DNA of 64,000 nt from positions 288,216 to 352,215 of the forward strand of contig NZ_JPRF03000065.1 in the NCBI RefSeq assembly GCF_001188955.3. The letters are read 5' to 3'. Source of the DNA: Kitasatospora aureofaciens. Lineage in GTDB: Bacteria > Actinomycetota > Actinomycetes > Streptomycetales > Streptomycetaceae. How positions within the stretch are numbered: the stretch's first letter is position 1; each line of letters opens with the position of its first letter. Made by a program: the position numbers and the translations under genes. Of the stretch, positions 23,978 to 33,992 are shown piece by piece. Under the pieces are notes generated by a model. It was not told the DNA's origin and made no database searches. It worked only from the letters and a program-made list of their open reading frames with translations.

Positions 23978-24023
23978 ACGATGTGGAAAGGGGCCCCTCG
24001 GGAGGGGCCCCTTTCCACATCGT
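23978..24023. terminator. Bidirectional terminator between glnE and the PAP2 gene
   Basis: A perfect 20-bp stem with a 6-nt loop, starting 8 bp after glnE and ending 11 bp before the convergent PAP2 stop. One of the strongest hairpins in the window. Confidence 0.9.
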
Positions 24024-24034
24024 CCTCGCTTCGG

Positions 24035-25063
24035 TCAGCGCCGGGCGCTGCTGACCGTCGGTTCGCTCCACTGCTCGGGGACGGTGACCGGCCGGTCGGT
24101 CGTCTCCCGGGCGGGCACCTGCGGCAGCTTGTAGACCCACTCGTGGTAGAGCCAGCGGGCGGTGAGGAAGCCCACCGTGAGGCAGATCTCGCCGCCGACG
24201 GCGTCCATCCAGAAGTGGTTGGCGGTCGAGATGATGACCGTCAGGGTGGCCAGCGGGTACATCAGGCCGAGCACCCGGACCCAGGTCCGGCGGGCCAGGA
24301 AGAAGATCGCCAGCCCGCACCACATCGACCAGCCGATGTGCATCGAGGGCATCGCCGCGTACAGGTTGGAGACGTGCGCGGCGGGCCCCGAGGCGAAGGA
24401 GCCCCAGGTGTGGTGGGCCTGGACGGTGTCGATGAAGCCGCCGCCGGTCATCAGCCGGGGCGGGGCCAGCGGGAAGAAGTAGAAGCCGACCAGGGCGATC
24501 CCGGTGGTGACGAACAGCACCGTGCGGGCCGCGACGTAGCGGCCCGGGTGGCTGCGGTAGAGCCAGACCAGCACGCCGATGGTGATGATGAAGTGCAGCG
24601 TCGCGTAGTAGTAGTTCATCCCGGTGATGAGCCACCCGACGCTGTCCACGGCGTGGTTGATCGAGTGCTCGACGGCGATGCCGAGGTGGTGCTCCAGGTC
24701 CCAGATCCAGCGCGCGTTGCGCTGTGCCACCGCCTCCTGCTCGGGGACGGCGTTGCGCACGATCGAGTAGAGCCAGTAGCTGATCCCGATCAGGGCCAGC
24801 TCGAACCAGATCCGCGGCCGGGCCGGTGAGCGGCGCTGGTCGCGGACGCGGTTGCGCAGGGCCGCGGTACGGGACTGGGCGGCACGGGTGGCTCCTTCGG
24901 GCTGCCGGGCCGTGCTGGCCCGGGCTGCCTCGGAACCGCCGTCGTGGGCCGCGTCGGCGCGTGCGGCGTCGCCTCGCTGGATCTCGGTCGGTTCCCCCAT
25001 GGACGAGAAGTCTGCCAGACCGCTCGTAGCCGTCTGCTCATCCTCCCGAAGTGGATTCTTCAC
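24035..25063 (-). CDS. PAP2-superfamily membrane phosphatase
   Basis: 342 residues from GTG 25063 (GGAGGGGG upstream). A hydrophilic N-terminal tail of about 100 residues precedes at least five membrane helices. PAP2 signatures are PSMHIGW and STANHFWMD, carrying the two catalytic histidines of the PSGH and SRxxxxxHxxxD motifs. Such proteins remove phosphate from lipid phosphates or related substrates at the membrane. It is convergent with glnE and divergent from the amylopullulanase gene. Substrate unknown. Confidence 0.85.
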   Translation of the reverse strand: MKNPLREDEQTATSGLADFSSMGEPTEIQRGDAARADAAHDGGSEAARASTARQPEGATRAAQSRTAALRNRVRDQRRSPARPRIWFELALIGISYWLYSIVRNAVPEQEAVAQRNARWIWDLEHHLGIAVEHSINHAVDSVGWLITGMNYYYATLHFIITIGVLVWLYRSHPGRYVAARTVLFVTTGIALVGFYFFPLAPPRLMTGGGFIDTVQAHHTWGSFASGPAAHVSNLYAAMPSMHIGWSMWCGLAIFFLARRTWVRVLGLMYPLATLTVIISTANHFWMDAVGGEICLTVGFLTARWLYHEWVYKLPQVPARETTDRPVTVPEQWSEPTVSSARR

Positions 25064-25235
25064 CGGTTGTCCCCCTCCAGGGGTAGGGGGCGGATCCCAC
25101 CGGGGTAGGGGGTGCGGTGGGATCTGGTGCTTACCGGAGGGGCGGACATACGTCCCATTGTCACGCCGTACGCCATTGGGACGTAACCGGGGTCGCCGGG
25201 AGGGCCGCTGGCCTGGATTTTTCCGGAACGAAACG

Positions 25236-25265
25236 GTTTCTGCATCTTGCTGAAACATATTGCAG
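25236..25265 (+). promoter_or_regulatory. Operator-like element before the amylopullulanase (MalR-type candidate)
   Basis: The 30-bp element starts GTTTCTGCATCTTGC and ends TTGCAG. It matches, in reverse orientation, the element at 33911-33938 before the alpha-amylase gene. Streptomyces maltose genes are repressed by the LacI-family MalR at TTGCAG-rich sites, so this is a likely operator. Confidence 0.55.
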
Positions 25266-25317
25266 GCCGCTAGCTTCCAGGGCAATCGATCGCCCCTTCC
25301 CCTAAGGGAGCCCCTCA

Positions 25318-28300
25318 GTGGCCGATACGCCGCTCCGCCCCCGATCACGCCGCGGTCCCCGCCCCAGACCGGGCCGCACGGCCGTGCTGCTGGCCGCCGC
25401 GCTGACCGCAGCCACCCTCGGCAGCGCCCCCGCGGCGCTCGCCGCCGCCCCGCCGCCCCCGCCCTCCGACACCGCGCTGGCGGCGACCGCCGGGCGGCAC
25501 GACCTCACCCGCGAGCAGTTCTACTTCGTCCTGCCCGACCGCTTCGCCAACGGCGACACCGCCAACGACAGCGGAGGCATCACCGGCGGGCGGCTGGACA
25601 ACGGCTTCGACCCGAGCGACAAGGGCTTCTACCACGGCGGCGACCTGGCAGGCCTGATCCAGAAGCTCGACTACATCCAGGACCTCGGCACCACCGCGAT
25701 CTGGATGGCCCCGATCTTCAGGAACAAGCCGGTGCAGGGCAGCGGCGCCGACGCCTCGGCCGGGTACCACGGGTACTGGATCACCGACTTCACCCAGGTC
25801 GACCCGCACTTCGGCACCAACGAGCAGCTCAAGGAGCTGATAGCCAAGGCGCACGCGCGCGGCATCAAGGTCTTCTTCGACGTCATCACCAACCACACCG
25901 CCGACGTCATCGACGACGCCGAGCAGCAGCACGGCTACCGCTCGACCGGCGCGTACCCGACGCTCGACGCGGACGGCAACCCGGTCGACGAGACCGCGCT
26001 CGCCGACGCCGGGGCCCCCTGGCCGAGGACCACCAAGGACTCCTTCCCCTACACCCCGGTGTTCCGCACGCCGGCCGACGCCAAGGCCAAGAACCCGTCC
26101 TGGCTCAACGACCCGGCGCTGTACCACAACCGGGGCGACTCGACCTTCGTCGGCGAGTCCGCCACCGAGGGCGACTTCAACGGCCTGGACGACCTCGACA
26201 CCCAGAACCCCCGGGTGGTCAAGGGCTTCGAGCAGGTCTACCAGCAGTGGGTCAAGGACACCGGGGTGGACGGCTTCCGGATCGACACCGTCAAGCACGT
26301 CGACATGGCCTTCTGGCAGCAGTGGGCCCCCGCCCTCAAGAACTTCGCCGCCGAGCAGGGCAACAAGAAGTTCTTCATGTTCGGCGAGGTGTACTCCGGG
26401 GACCCGGCCGTCACCTCGCCCTACGTCACCAAGGGCAAGCTGCAGGCCGCGCTGGACTTCCCGTTCCAGGGCGCGGCCCGCTCCTACGTCTCCCAGGGCG
26501 GCTCGGCGAAGAACCTCGCCGACGTCTACGGCCAGGACTACCGCTACACCAGCGCCGACACCGACGCGTACGAGCTGCCGACCTTCCTCGGCAACCACGA
26601 CATGGGCCGCTTCGGCTCCTTCCTGCTCGCCGACAACCCGGGCGCCGACGACGCGACCCTGCTGAAGAAGGACCGGCTCGGCACCGAGCTGCAGTTCCTC
26701 ACCCGCGGCCAGCCCGTTGTCTACTACGGCGACGAGCAGGGCTTCACCGGCGCCGGCGGCGACAAGGACGCCCGGCAGGACATGTTCGCCTCCAGGACCG
26801 CCTCGTACAACACCGACCGGGTGCTCGGCGGCCCCTCCGGCGCGGCAGACCGGTACGGGCAGGGCGGCGAGCTCTACCGGGGCATCGAGGGCCTGGCCGA
26901 GCTGCGCCGCGACAACCCGGCGCTGGCCGACGGCGCGCAGATCGAGCGCTACGCCGCCGACGGCGCGGGCGTGTACGCCTTCTCCCGGATCGACGCGGGC
27001 CAGCAGGTCGAGTACCTGGTGGCGGTCAACAACGCCACCGAGGCGAAGACCGTCACCCTGGACACCTTCTCGGCGGGCATGGGCTACGACCGGATCTACC
27101 CGTCGGCGGGGGAGCGGGTCACCAGCGGCGGCGACCGCAAGGTGACCGTCACCGTCCCGGCGCTGTCCTCCGTGGTGTTCAGGGCCGCCGGAAAGCTCGC
27201 CCCGGTCGCGGCCGCGCCGCAGCTCTCGGTGCAGCCGCCCGCCGACGGGTCCACCGGCCCGGTGACGGTCGGCGCCACGACGGACGGCGGCTTCAACCGG
27301 GTCAGCTTCGCGGCACAGATCGGCAACGGGCCCTGGCAGACGTTGGGCACCGCCGACACCGGAAAGTACGCGGTCACCCAGGACCTGGGCGCCGTCGCCC
27401 CGGGCACGGTGGTCCGCTACAAGGCCGTCGTCCAGGACTCCAGCGGCCACCTGCGCTCCGCCACCGCGAGCTTCACCACCGGCACCCCCGCACCCAAGCC
27501 GGTGCCCACCGCGGGCGCCCGTCCGTACGCCGTCGTCCACTACAGCCGGCCGGACGGCGACTACGACGGCTGGAACCTCTACGCCTGGGGCGACCTCGCC
27601 GACGGCGAGGGCACCCAGTGGCCCGCCGGGCACCCCTTCACCGGGCGGGACGCGTACGGCGCCTTCGCGTACGTGCGGCTCAAGCCCGGCGCCTCGGACG
27701 TCGGCTTCATCGTGGAGAGGAACGGCGTCAAGGACGTGGACGCCGACCGCCACATCGACGTCGGCGCCACCGGTGAGGTCTGGCTGAAGCAGGGCGACGC
27801 CACCGTCCGCACCGCGAACCCCGGCCCGGCCGGCACCCCGCCGGCGAACACCGCCGTCATCCACTACAACCGGGCCGACGGCAACTACGACGGCTGGGGG
27901 CTGCACGACTGGACCGGCGCGGCCGGTCCCACCGACTGGGGCAAGCCGCTGATGCCGGTGCGCCGCGACGCCTTCGGCGCCGTCTTCGAGGTGCCGCTCG
28001 CCCCCGGGGCGACCAGCCTCAGCTACATCCTGCACAACGGCAACGACAAGGACCTGCCCGCCGACCAGTCGCTGGACTTCGCCGTCAACGGCAGGGAGGT
28101 GTGGATCCTCGGCGGCCGCGAGGGCTACCTGCTGCCGCAGAACCCAGCCGTCTCCTCCCGGTTGGACCCGGGCAGTGCCAAGGCCCAGTGGATCGACGCG
28201 AGGACCGTCGTCGTCCCGGCCGACTACGGCGCCACCGACCAGGCCCTGGCCGGCGGCACCAGCGCCCAGCTGGTCTACGACCCCGAGGGCGGCATCCGCG

Positions 28301-30849
28301 CCGACAAGGGCGTGCTCACCGGGCCCGGGAAGTGGATCCGGCTCAGCCCCGTCGCGGGCGGGCTGACGGACACCCAGAAGGCCAAGTACCCGCACCTGGC
28401 GGGCTACCGGGCCTTCACCGTGGACGCCCGGGACACCGCGCGCGTCCCGGCCGCGCTGCGCAGCCAGCTGCTGTTCACCGAACACCTGCCCAGCGGAGCG
28501 GCGCTTGCCGCCACCGGGGTGCAGACCCCGGGCGTGCTGGACGACCTGTACGCCGGCCGCACCGGGAAGGTGGACTTCGGTCCGGCCTACTACGACGGCA
28601 AGGTCGCCCTCTCGCTCTGGGCGCCGACCGCGCAGCAGGTGTCCGTCCAGGTCTTCGACAGCGCCACCGGGGGCAACCCGAGGACGCTGCCGCTGAAGCT
28701 GGACGACGAGACCGGCGTGTGGGAAGTCGTACGCGACAAGCGGGAGTTGGACGGAAAGTACTACCTGTACCAGGTGAAGGTCTGGGCGCCCTCGGTGCAG
28801 CAGCTGGTGGTCAACACCGTCACCGACCCGTACTCGGTGGCGCTGTCCACCGACTCCAGGCGCAGCCTGGTCGCCGACCTGGACGCCAAGGAGCTCAAGC
28901 CGGCGGGCTGGGACGACCAACCCCGCCCGGCGGCCGTCCCGCCCGGGAAGGAGCAGATCCAGGAACTGCACGTCCGGGACTTCTCGGTGGAGGACACCAG
29001 CGTCCCGGCCGCCGAGCGCGGCACCTACCTGGCGTTCACCGAGTCGAAGTCGGCCGGGATGCAGCATCTGCGGGACCTCGCCAAGGCCGGGATCACCACC
29101 GTGCACCTGCTGCCGACCTTCGACATCGCCACCATCCACGAGAACCGGGCGGACCAGAAGCTGCCGTCCTGTGACCTCAAGTCCCTTCCGCCGGAGAGCC
29201 CGAAGCAGCAGGAGTGCGTGGCGGCCGTCGCCGCCGACGACGCGTACAACTGGGGCTACGACCCGCTGCACTACAACGTGCCGGAGGGCTCGTACGCCAC
29301 CGACCCTGGGGGCACCTCCCGGCCGGAGGCCGGGGGAGGAACCGCCCGTACCGTGCAGTTCCGGCAGATGGTCCAGGCGATGCACGCGGCCGGGCTGCGG
29401 GTGGTGCTCGACGTGGTCTACAACCACACCGCCGCCAGCGGGCAGGCCGAGCACTCGGTGCTGGACAAGGTGGTGCCCGGCTACTACCAGCGGCTGGACG
29501 CCGACGGCAAGGTGACGACGGACAGTTGCTGCGCCGACACCGCGCCCGAGCACGCCATGATGAACCGGCTGGTGGTCGACTCGGTGACGCTGTGGGCCCG
29601 GGAGTACCAGGTCGACGGCTTCCGCTTCGACCTGATGGGCCTGGACCCGAAGTCCACCATGCTGGACGTGCGGGCCGCGCTGCGGAAGATGACACCGGAC
29701 TCCGACGGCGTGGACGGCAAGAACGTCTTCCTCTACGGCGAGGGCTGGAACTTCGGCACCGTCGCGAACAACGCCCGGTTCGTGCAGGCCACCCAGGCCA
29801 ACATGGCCGGCACCGGCATCGCCACCTTCGACGACCGGCTCCGCGACGCCGCCCGCGGCGGCAACTTCATGCTGAGCTCCGCACCCCAGCAGGGCTTCGC
29901 CTCGGGCCTGTACACCGACCCCAACGGCTCGGCGGCGAACGGCAGTCCGCAGGAGCAGAAGGCCCGGCTGCTGCACCAGATGGACCAGCTGAAGGTCGGG
30001 CTGACCGGGAACCTGGCCGGCTACTCCTTCACCGACAGCTCGGGGAAGGCCGTCACCGGCGCCCAGGTCGACTACAACGGCTCCCCGACCGGGTACGCGG
30101 CCGCGCCGGGCGAGGCGGTGGAGTACGTGGACGCCCACGACAACACCGACCTGTTCGACGCACTCGCGTTCAAGCTGCCCACCGGCACCGCGCCCGCCGA
30201 CCGGGCCCGGATGCAGGCGCTCGGGCTGTCGCTGACCGCGCTCACCCAGGGCGCGGGCTTCGCCCAGGCCGGCAGCGACCTGCTGCGCTCCAAGTCGCTC
30301 GACTCCAACTCCTACGACTCGGGCGACTGGTTCAACGCGATCCACTGGAACCCGTCGGCGGGCAACGGCTGGGGCCGCGGCCTGCCGATGGCGAAGGACA
30401 ACCAGGAGCTCTGGCCGACCGCCCGATCCCTCCTGGCCAACCCGAAGTTGACCGTGGGCGCGGCCGACATCCGGGCGACGGCCGCGCAGTACCAGGACCT
30501 CCTGCGGATCAAGCAGTCCTCGCCGCTGTTCTCGCTGCCCACCCTGGCCGACGTCCAGCGGCGGCTGTCGTACCCGCTCTCCGGCACGCCCGGCGAGACG
30601 CCCGGGGTGATCACCCTGCACCTGGACGGCACCGGGCTGGCCGGCGCGGAGAAGGGCATCACCGTGGTCTTCAACGCCACGCCCACCGCGCAGACGCAGA
30701 CCCTGGCGGCCCTGAAGGGGACGAGCCAGGCGCTGCACCCGGTCCAGGCGGGTGGGGTGGACCAGGTGGTGAAGCAGTCCGGCTTCGACGCCTCGACCGG
30801 TAGCTTCACCGTGCCGGGTCGCACCGTGGCGGTGTTCGTGCAGGGCTGA
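25318..30849 (+). CDS. pulA: Secreted double-catalytic amylopullulanase (alpha-amylase plus type I pullulanase)
   Basis: 1843 residues. Signal peptide (about 1-43, Arg-rich then AVLLAAALTAATLG). First GH13 domain, about 60-620: nucleophile D323 in DGFRIDTVKH, acid E357 in FGEVYS, and FLGNHDMGRF. A beta-sandwich of about 100 residues follows, then two CBM41-like repeats (VVHYSRPDGDYDGWNLYAW near 738 and VIHYNRADGNYDGW near 846). Then a CBM48-like part and the pullulanase domain: YNWGYDP at 1310, nucleophile D1438 in DGFRFDLMG, acid E1475 in YGEGWN, and VDAHDNTDLFD. It cuts alpha-1,4 and alpha-1,6 bonds of starch outside the cell. GTG 25318 follows GGGAG. Bifunctional homologues occur at this place in Streptomyces. 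Confidence 0.95.
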   Translation: MADTPLRPRSRRGPRPRPGRTAVLLAAALTAATLGSAPAALAAAPPPPPSDTALAATAGRHDLTREQFYFVLPDRFANGDTANDSGGITGGRLDNGFDPSDKGFYHGGDLAGLIQKLDYIQDLGTTAIWMAPIFRNKPVQGSGADASAGYHGYWITDFTQVDPHFGTNEQLKELIAKAHARGIKVFFDVITNHTADVIDDAEQQHGYRSTGAYPTLDADGNPVDETALADAGAPWPRTTKDSFPYTPVFRTPADAKAKNPSWLNDPALYHNRGDSTFVGESATEGDFNGLDDLDTQNPRVVKGFEQVYQQWVKDTGVDGFRIDTVKHVDMAFWQQWAPALKNFAAEQGNKKFFMFGEVYSGDPAVTSPYVTKGKLQAALDFPFQGAARSYVSQGGSAKNLADVYGQDYRYTSADTDAYELPTFLGNHDMGRFGSFLLADNPGADDATLLKKDRLGTELQFLTRGQPVVYYGDEQGFTGAGGDKDARQDMFASRTASYNTDRVLGGPSGAADRYGQGGELYRGIEGLAELRRDNPALADGAQIERYAADGAGVYAFSRIDAGQQVEYLVAVNNATEAKTVTLDTFSAGMGYDRIYPSAGERVTSGGDRKVTVTVPALSSVVFRAAGKLAPVAAAPQLSVQPPADGSTGPVTVGATTDGGFNRVSFAAQIGNGPWQTLGTADTGKYAVTQDLGAVAPGTVVRYKAVVQDSSGHLRSATASFTTGTPAPKPVPTAGARPYAVVHYSRPDGDYDGWNLYAWGDLADGEGTQWPAGHPFTGRDAYGAFAYVRLKPGASDVGFIVERNGVKDVDADRHIDVGATGEVWLKQGDATVRTANPGPAGTPPANTAVIHYNRADGNYDGWGLHDWTGAAGPTDWGKPLMPVRRDAFGAVFEVPLAPGATSLSYILHNGNDKDLPADQSLDFAVNGREVWILGGREGYLLPQNPAVSSRLDPGSAKAQWIDARTVVVPADYGATDQALAGGTSAQLVYDPEGGIRADKGVLTGPGKWIRLSPVAGGLTDTQKAKYPHLAGYRAFTVDARDTARVPAALRSQLLFTEHLPSGAALAATGVQTPGVLDDLYAGRTGKVDFGPAYYDGKVALSLWAPTAQQVSVQVFDSATGGNPRTLPLKLDDETGVWEVVRDKRELDGKYYLYQVKVWAPSVQQLVVNTVTDPYSVALSTDSRRSLVADLDAKELKPAGWDDQPRPAAVPPGKEQIQELHVRDFSVEDTSVPAAERGTYLAFTESKSAGMQHLRDLAKAGITTVHLLPTFDIATIHENRADQKLPSCDLKSLPPESPKQQECVAAVAADDAYNWGYDPLHYNVPEGSYATDPGGTSRPEAGGGTARTVQFRQMVQAMHAAGLRVVLDVVYNHTAASGQAEHSVLDKVVPGYYQRLDADGKVTTDSCCADTAPEHAMMNRLVVDSVTLWAREYQVDGFRFDLMGLDPKSTMLDVRAALRKMTPDSDGVDGKNVFLYGEGWNFGTVANNARFVQATQANMAGTGIATFDDRLRDAARGGNFMLSSAPQQGFASGLYTDPNGSAANGSPQEQKARLLHQMDQLKVGLTGNLAGYSFTDSSGKAVTGAQVDYNGSPTGYAAAPGEAVEYVDAHDNTDLFDALAFKLPTGTAPADRARMQALGLSLTALTQGAGFAQAGSDLLRSKSLDSNSYDSGDWFNAIHWNPSAGNGWGRGLPMAKDNQELWPTARSLLANPKLTVGAADIRATAAQYQDLLRIKQSSPLFSLPTLADVQRRLSYPLSGTPGETPGVITLHLDGTGLAGAEKGITVVFNATPTAQTQTLAALKGTSQALHPVQAGGVDQVVKQSGFDASTGSFTVPGRTVAVFVQG

Positions 30850-31420
30850 TTCCGCCGTTATCCGAGTCCCGGGCCCCGTGCCGCCGTCGAGGCGGTGCGG
30901 GGCCCGGTTCCGTTCCGGCCGGGGAATGGCCGGAATCAGGCGGTGGCACGGCCGGAAGTGTGACGTGCCGCCCCGGCGCGGCGCTGCCCGCCGTCTGCCG
31001 GGGCGGGCGCCGGGACCGAGCGCTGGTCAGTCACCTCCGGTGGTGATCGAACTTTACCGGCGGGATGAAAACCGTGTTCAAGACTTGGTCATGCCGTAAC
31101 ACAACTGACTAACCGTCGTGCATACGGTTTCGGTAATGAATCGGCCAATCGGTGGCATGCATCTGTCATTAACGGCGCGTTTGCTGCCACGATTCCTCCG
31201 GCTGCAGACGAGGGGGCCCCACCTCCCGGTGCAGCTGCCCAAGTTCAGGTGCAGCGCGTCCCGACCTGCAACGAACCCCTGCACGACTTGTGAGCACCGA
31301 AACCGCACCCCCGTTGCACCCGGCGGGGGCCCCCACTGCGCCGCAACCCCGCGGCCCAGGTTCTCTCCACCGGGCGTGCCGAGTTGATCCCTCGGCGCGC
31401 CGGTCGGAAAAGGAGTCCGC
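30850..31420. other. 571-bp gap before the M4 protease gene
   Basis: It holds the pulA terminator and then an AT-richer stretch (about 31030-31190) that should carry the protease promoter. An inverted repeat AACCGT-N7-ACGGTT lies at 31111-31129. No gene is supported. Confidence 0.5.
30870..30906 (+). terminator. Terminator of the amylopullulanase gene
   Basis: Sixteen-bp GC-rich arms with a 2-bp internal mismatch and a 5-nt loop, 21 bp after the stop codon. Confidence 0.7.
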
Positions 31421-33751
31421 ATGTCACGTCATGCTCACGTCCGGAAGGCAGCCGTTGTCATGGCCGCCACCACCGCGCTGCTGGTCACCGGCATACCGGT
31501 GATCGCCCAGGCCGCCCCGGACGCGCCGGCCGCCGTCGCCAGCCAGCAGGCCAGCCGGGCCGCGCTGATCGCCTCGGCGAACCAGCAGACCGCCTCCCTC
31601 GCCCAGGCCCTCGGCCTGGACGGCAAGGAGCGGCTGGTCACCAAGGACGTCGTCCAGGACGCCAACGGCGGTCGCCACCTGCGCTACGAGCGCACCTACG
31701 CCGGACTCCCCGTCCTCGGCGGCGACCTGATCGTCCACCAGGACGCGTCCGGTGCCACCAAGAGCGTGACCAAGGCCAGCGAGGCGAGCCTCGCGGGCGT
31801 GGACACCACCCCGGCCCTGGCCGCGCCCAAGGCCCAGGAGGCCGCGCTCGCCGCCGAGCAGGGCTCCGTCGACGGCGCGCCCCGCCTGGTCGTCTGGGCC
31901 GCCGACGGCACCCCGAAGCTCGCCTACGAGACCGTGGTCAACGGCCGCGAGTCCGACGGCACCCCGAGCAAGCTGCACGTCGTCACCGACGCCAAGACCG
32001 GTGCCGTGCTCAGCAAGGCCGACGGCATCAAGCGCGGCAGCGGCAACGGTGTGTTCGTCGGCCAGGTGTCGCTGACCACCACCCAGAGCGGATCGACCTA
32101 CTCGCTCAAGGACACCACCCGCGGCGGCCAGTACACCACCGACATGAACAACGGCACCTCCGGCAACGGCACGCTGTTCAGCAAGTCGAGCGACACCTGG
32201 GGCAACGGCCAGGCCAGCAACCGCGAGTCGGCCGCCGTCGACGCCCAGTACGGCGCCGCCGCCACCTGGGACTTCTACAAGAACACCTTCGGCCGCAGCG
32301 GCATCAAGAACGACGGCGTCGGCGCGATGAGCCGGGTGCACTACGACACCGGCTACGTCAACGCGTTCTGGGACGACGGCTGCTTCTGCATGACCTACGG
32401 CGACGGCAGCGGCGACACCCACCCGCTCACCGAACTCGACGTCTCCGGCCACGAGATGACCCACGGCGTCACCTCGGCCACCGCCAACCTGAACTACTCG
32501 GGCGAGTCTGGCGGCCTCAACGAGGCCACCTCCGACATCATGGGCACGATGGTCGAGTTCTACGCCAACCTGCCCAAGGACGTGCCGGACTACCTGATCG
32601 GCGAGCTGATCGACATCAACGGCAACGGCACGCCGCTGCGCTACATGGACAAGCCCTCCAAGGACGGCGGCTCGGCCGACTCCTGGTACTCGGGCGTCGG
32701 CAACCTGGACGTGCACTACTCGTCCGGCGTCGCCAACCACTTCTTCTACCTGCTGGCCGAGGGCAGCGGCGCCAAGGTGATCAACGGCGTCAGCTACAAC
32801 AGCCCGACGGTCAACAACATCACCGTCGCCGGCATCGGCCGGGACAAGGCGGCGCAGGTCTGGTACAAGGCGCTCACCGCCTACATGACCTCCACCACCG
32901 ACTACGCCGCCGCCCGCACCGCGACCCTCAACGCGGCCACCGACCTGTACGGCGCCAACAGTGCCGAGTACAACGCGGTCGCCACCGCCTGGGCCGCCGT
33001 CAACGTCGGCTCGCTGCCCAACCCGGGCGGGGTCACCGTCACCAGCCCGGGCAACCAGTCCACCGCGGTGGGCGGCTCGGTCAACCTGCAGATCAAGGCC
33101 TCGGGCGGGACGGCCCCGCTGTCCTACTCGGCCACCGGGCTGCCGGCCGGCCTGGTCATCAACGCCGGCACCGGCGTGATCACCGGCTCCCCGACCACCG
33201 CGGGCAGCTCCAACGTGACGGTCACCGTGAAGGACTCGGCCGGCAAGAGCGGCACCACCAGCTTCACCTGGACGGTCACCGGCGGTGGCGGCGGCTCCTG
33301 CACCCCGGCCCAGCTGCTCGGCAACCCGGGCTTCGAGACGGGCTCGGCGGCGCCGTGGACGACCAGCTCCGGCGTGGTCGACAACAGCTCCTCGGAGGCG
33401 GCGCACGGCGGCAGCTGGAAGGCCTGGCTGGACGGCTACGGCAGCAGCCACACCGACACGCTGTCCCAGACGGTGACCATCCCGGCGGGCTGCAAGGCGA
33501 CGCTGAGCTTCTGGCTGCACATCGACACCGCCGAGACCGGCTCGACGGCGTACGACAAGCTGACCGTCTCGGTGAACGGCACCACGCTGAAGACCTACTC
33601 CAACGCGGACGCCGCGGCCGGCTACCAGCAGCGCACCTTCGACCTCTCGGCCTACGCGGGCCAGACGGTCACCGTGAAGTTCACCGGCACCGAGGACTCC
33701 TCGCTGCAGACGAGCTTCGTGATCGACGACACCTCGGTCCAGACCGGCTGA
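31421..33751 (+). CDS. Secreted M4-family metalloprotease with two C-terminal beta-domains
   Basis: 776 residues; AAGGAG precedes ATG 31421. Signal peptide (about 1-32, ending AQAAPDAP), FTP/PepSY-type propeptide (about 50-205), and a thermolysin-like domain (about 210-530) with HEMTH at 344-348 and the third zinc ligand in GGLNEATSD. A putative Ig-like domain follows (PGGVTVTSPGNQS ...), then a jelly-roll, carbohydrate-binding-like domain beginning LLGNPGFETG. It is a secreted neutral protease activated by propeptide removal. It separates the two amylase genes, suggesting a stretch of secreted nutrient-scavenging enzymes. Confidence 0.95.
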   Translation: MSRHAHVRKAAVVMAATTALLVTGIPVIAQAAPDAPAAVASQQASRAALIASANQQTASLAQALGLDGKERLVTKDVVQDANGGRHLRYERTYAGLPVLGGDLIVHQDASGATKSVTKASEASLAGVDTTPALAAPKAQEAALAAEQGSVDGAPRLVVWAADGTPKLAYETVVNGRESDGTPSKLHVVTDAKTGAVLSKADGIKRGSGNGVFVGQVSLTTTQSGSTYSLKDTTRGGQYTTDMNNGTSGNGTLFSKSSDTWGNGQASNRESAAVDAQYGAAATWDFYKNTFGRSGIKNDGVGAMSRVHYDTGYVNAFWDDGCFCMTYGDGSGDTHPLTELDVSGHEMTHGVTSATANLNYSGESGGLNEATSDIMGTMVEFYANLPKDVPDYLIGELIDINGNGTPLRYMDKPSKDGGSADSWYSGVGNLDVHYSSGVANHFFYLLAEGSGAKVINGVSYNSPTVNNITVAGIGRDKAAQVWYKALTAYMTSTTDYAAARTATLNAATDLYGANSAEYNAVATAWAAVNVGSLPNPGGVTVTSPGNQSTAVGGSVNLQIKASGGTAPLSYSATGLPAGLVINAGTGVITGSPTTAGSSNVTVTVKDSAGKSGTTSFTWTVTGGGGGSCTPAQLLGNPGFETGSAAPWTTSSGVVDNSSSEAAHGGSWKAWLDGYGSSHTDTLSQTVTIPAGCKATLSFWLHIDTAETGSTAYDKLTVSVNGTTLKTYSNADAAAGYQQRTFDLSAYAGQTVTVKFTGTEDSSLQTSFVIDDTSVQTG

Positions 33752-33795
33752 GGTCGCACCGGCTCCTGAGGGACCGGTGAACCAGGACAGGTGAG

Positions 33796-33823
33796 GGGCC
33801 CGGCGGCTACGGCTGCCGGGCCC
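33796..33823 (+). terminator. Terminator of the M4 protease gene
   Basis: Twelve-bp stem (one G-U pair in RNA) with loop TACG, 44 bp after the protease stop. Confidence 0.75.
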
Positions 33824-33910
33824 TTGCCGTGCTCCCTGTTGCAGGACTGTGTTGCAGAAACGTTCAGTCCTGGCCCTTGACGGCCCCTGCTGGTCGCCCT
33901 AGGTTCAGCG

Positions 33911-33938
33911 CTGCAAGTTTCCGGCAAGTTACAGAAAC
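33911..33938 (-). promoter_or_regulatory. Operator-like element before the alpha-amylase (MalR-type candidate)
   Basis: On the minus strand it reads GTTTCTGTAACTTGC ... AAACTTGCAG. It matches the element before the amylopullulanase (25236-25265) with few changes and a small gap. Two more TTGCAG copies lie at 33839-33844 and 33852-33857. A shared starch-responsive repressor is likely. Confidence 0.55.
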
Positions 33939-33992
33939 TTCCTGCATGCATCACCCGGCTGTCCCACCCCAGCCACCCCCCCAGGAGACAAC

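Noticed and set aside
21039..24635. A 1198-codon minus-strand frame across glnE and into the PAP2 gene
   Set aside because: Composition is low-complexity Gly/Ala/Val/Gln as expected for a shadow, and it crosses a strong terminator and two real genes.
25345..30738. A 1797-codon open frame on the minus strand opposite the amylopullulanase
   Set aside because: It is the antisense shadow of a high-GC gene; no domain motifs, and the plus-strand protein has full catalytic sites.
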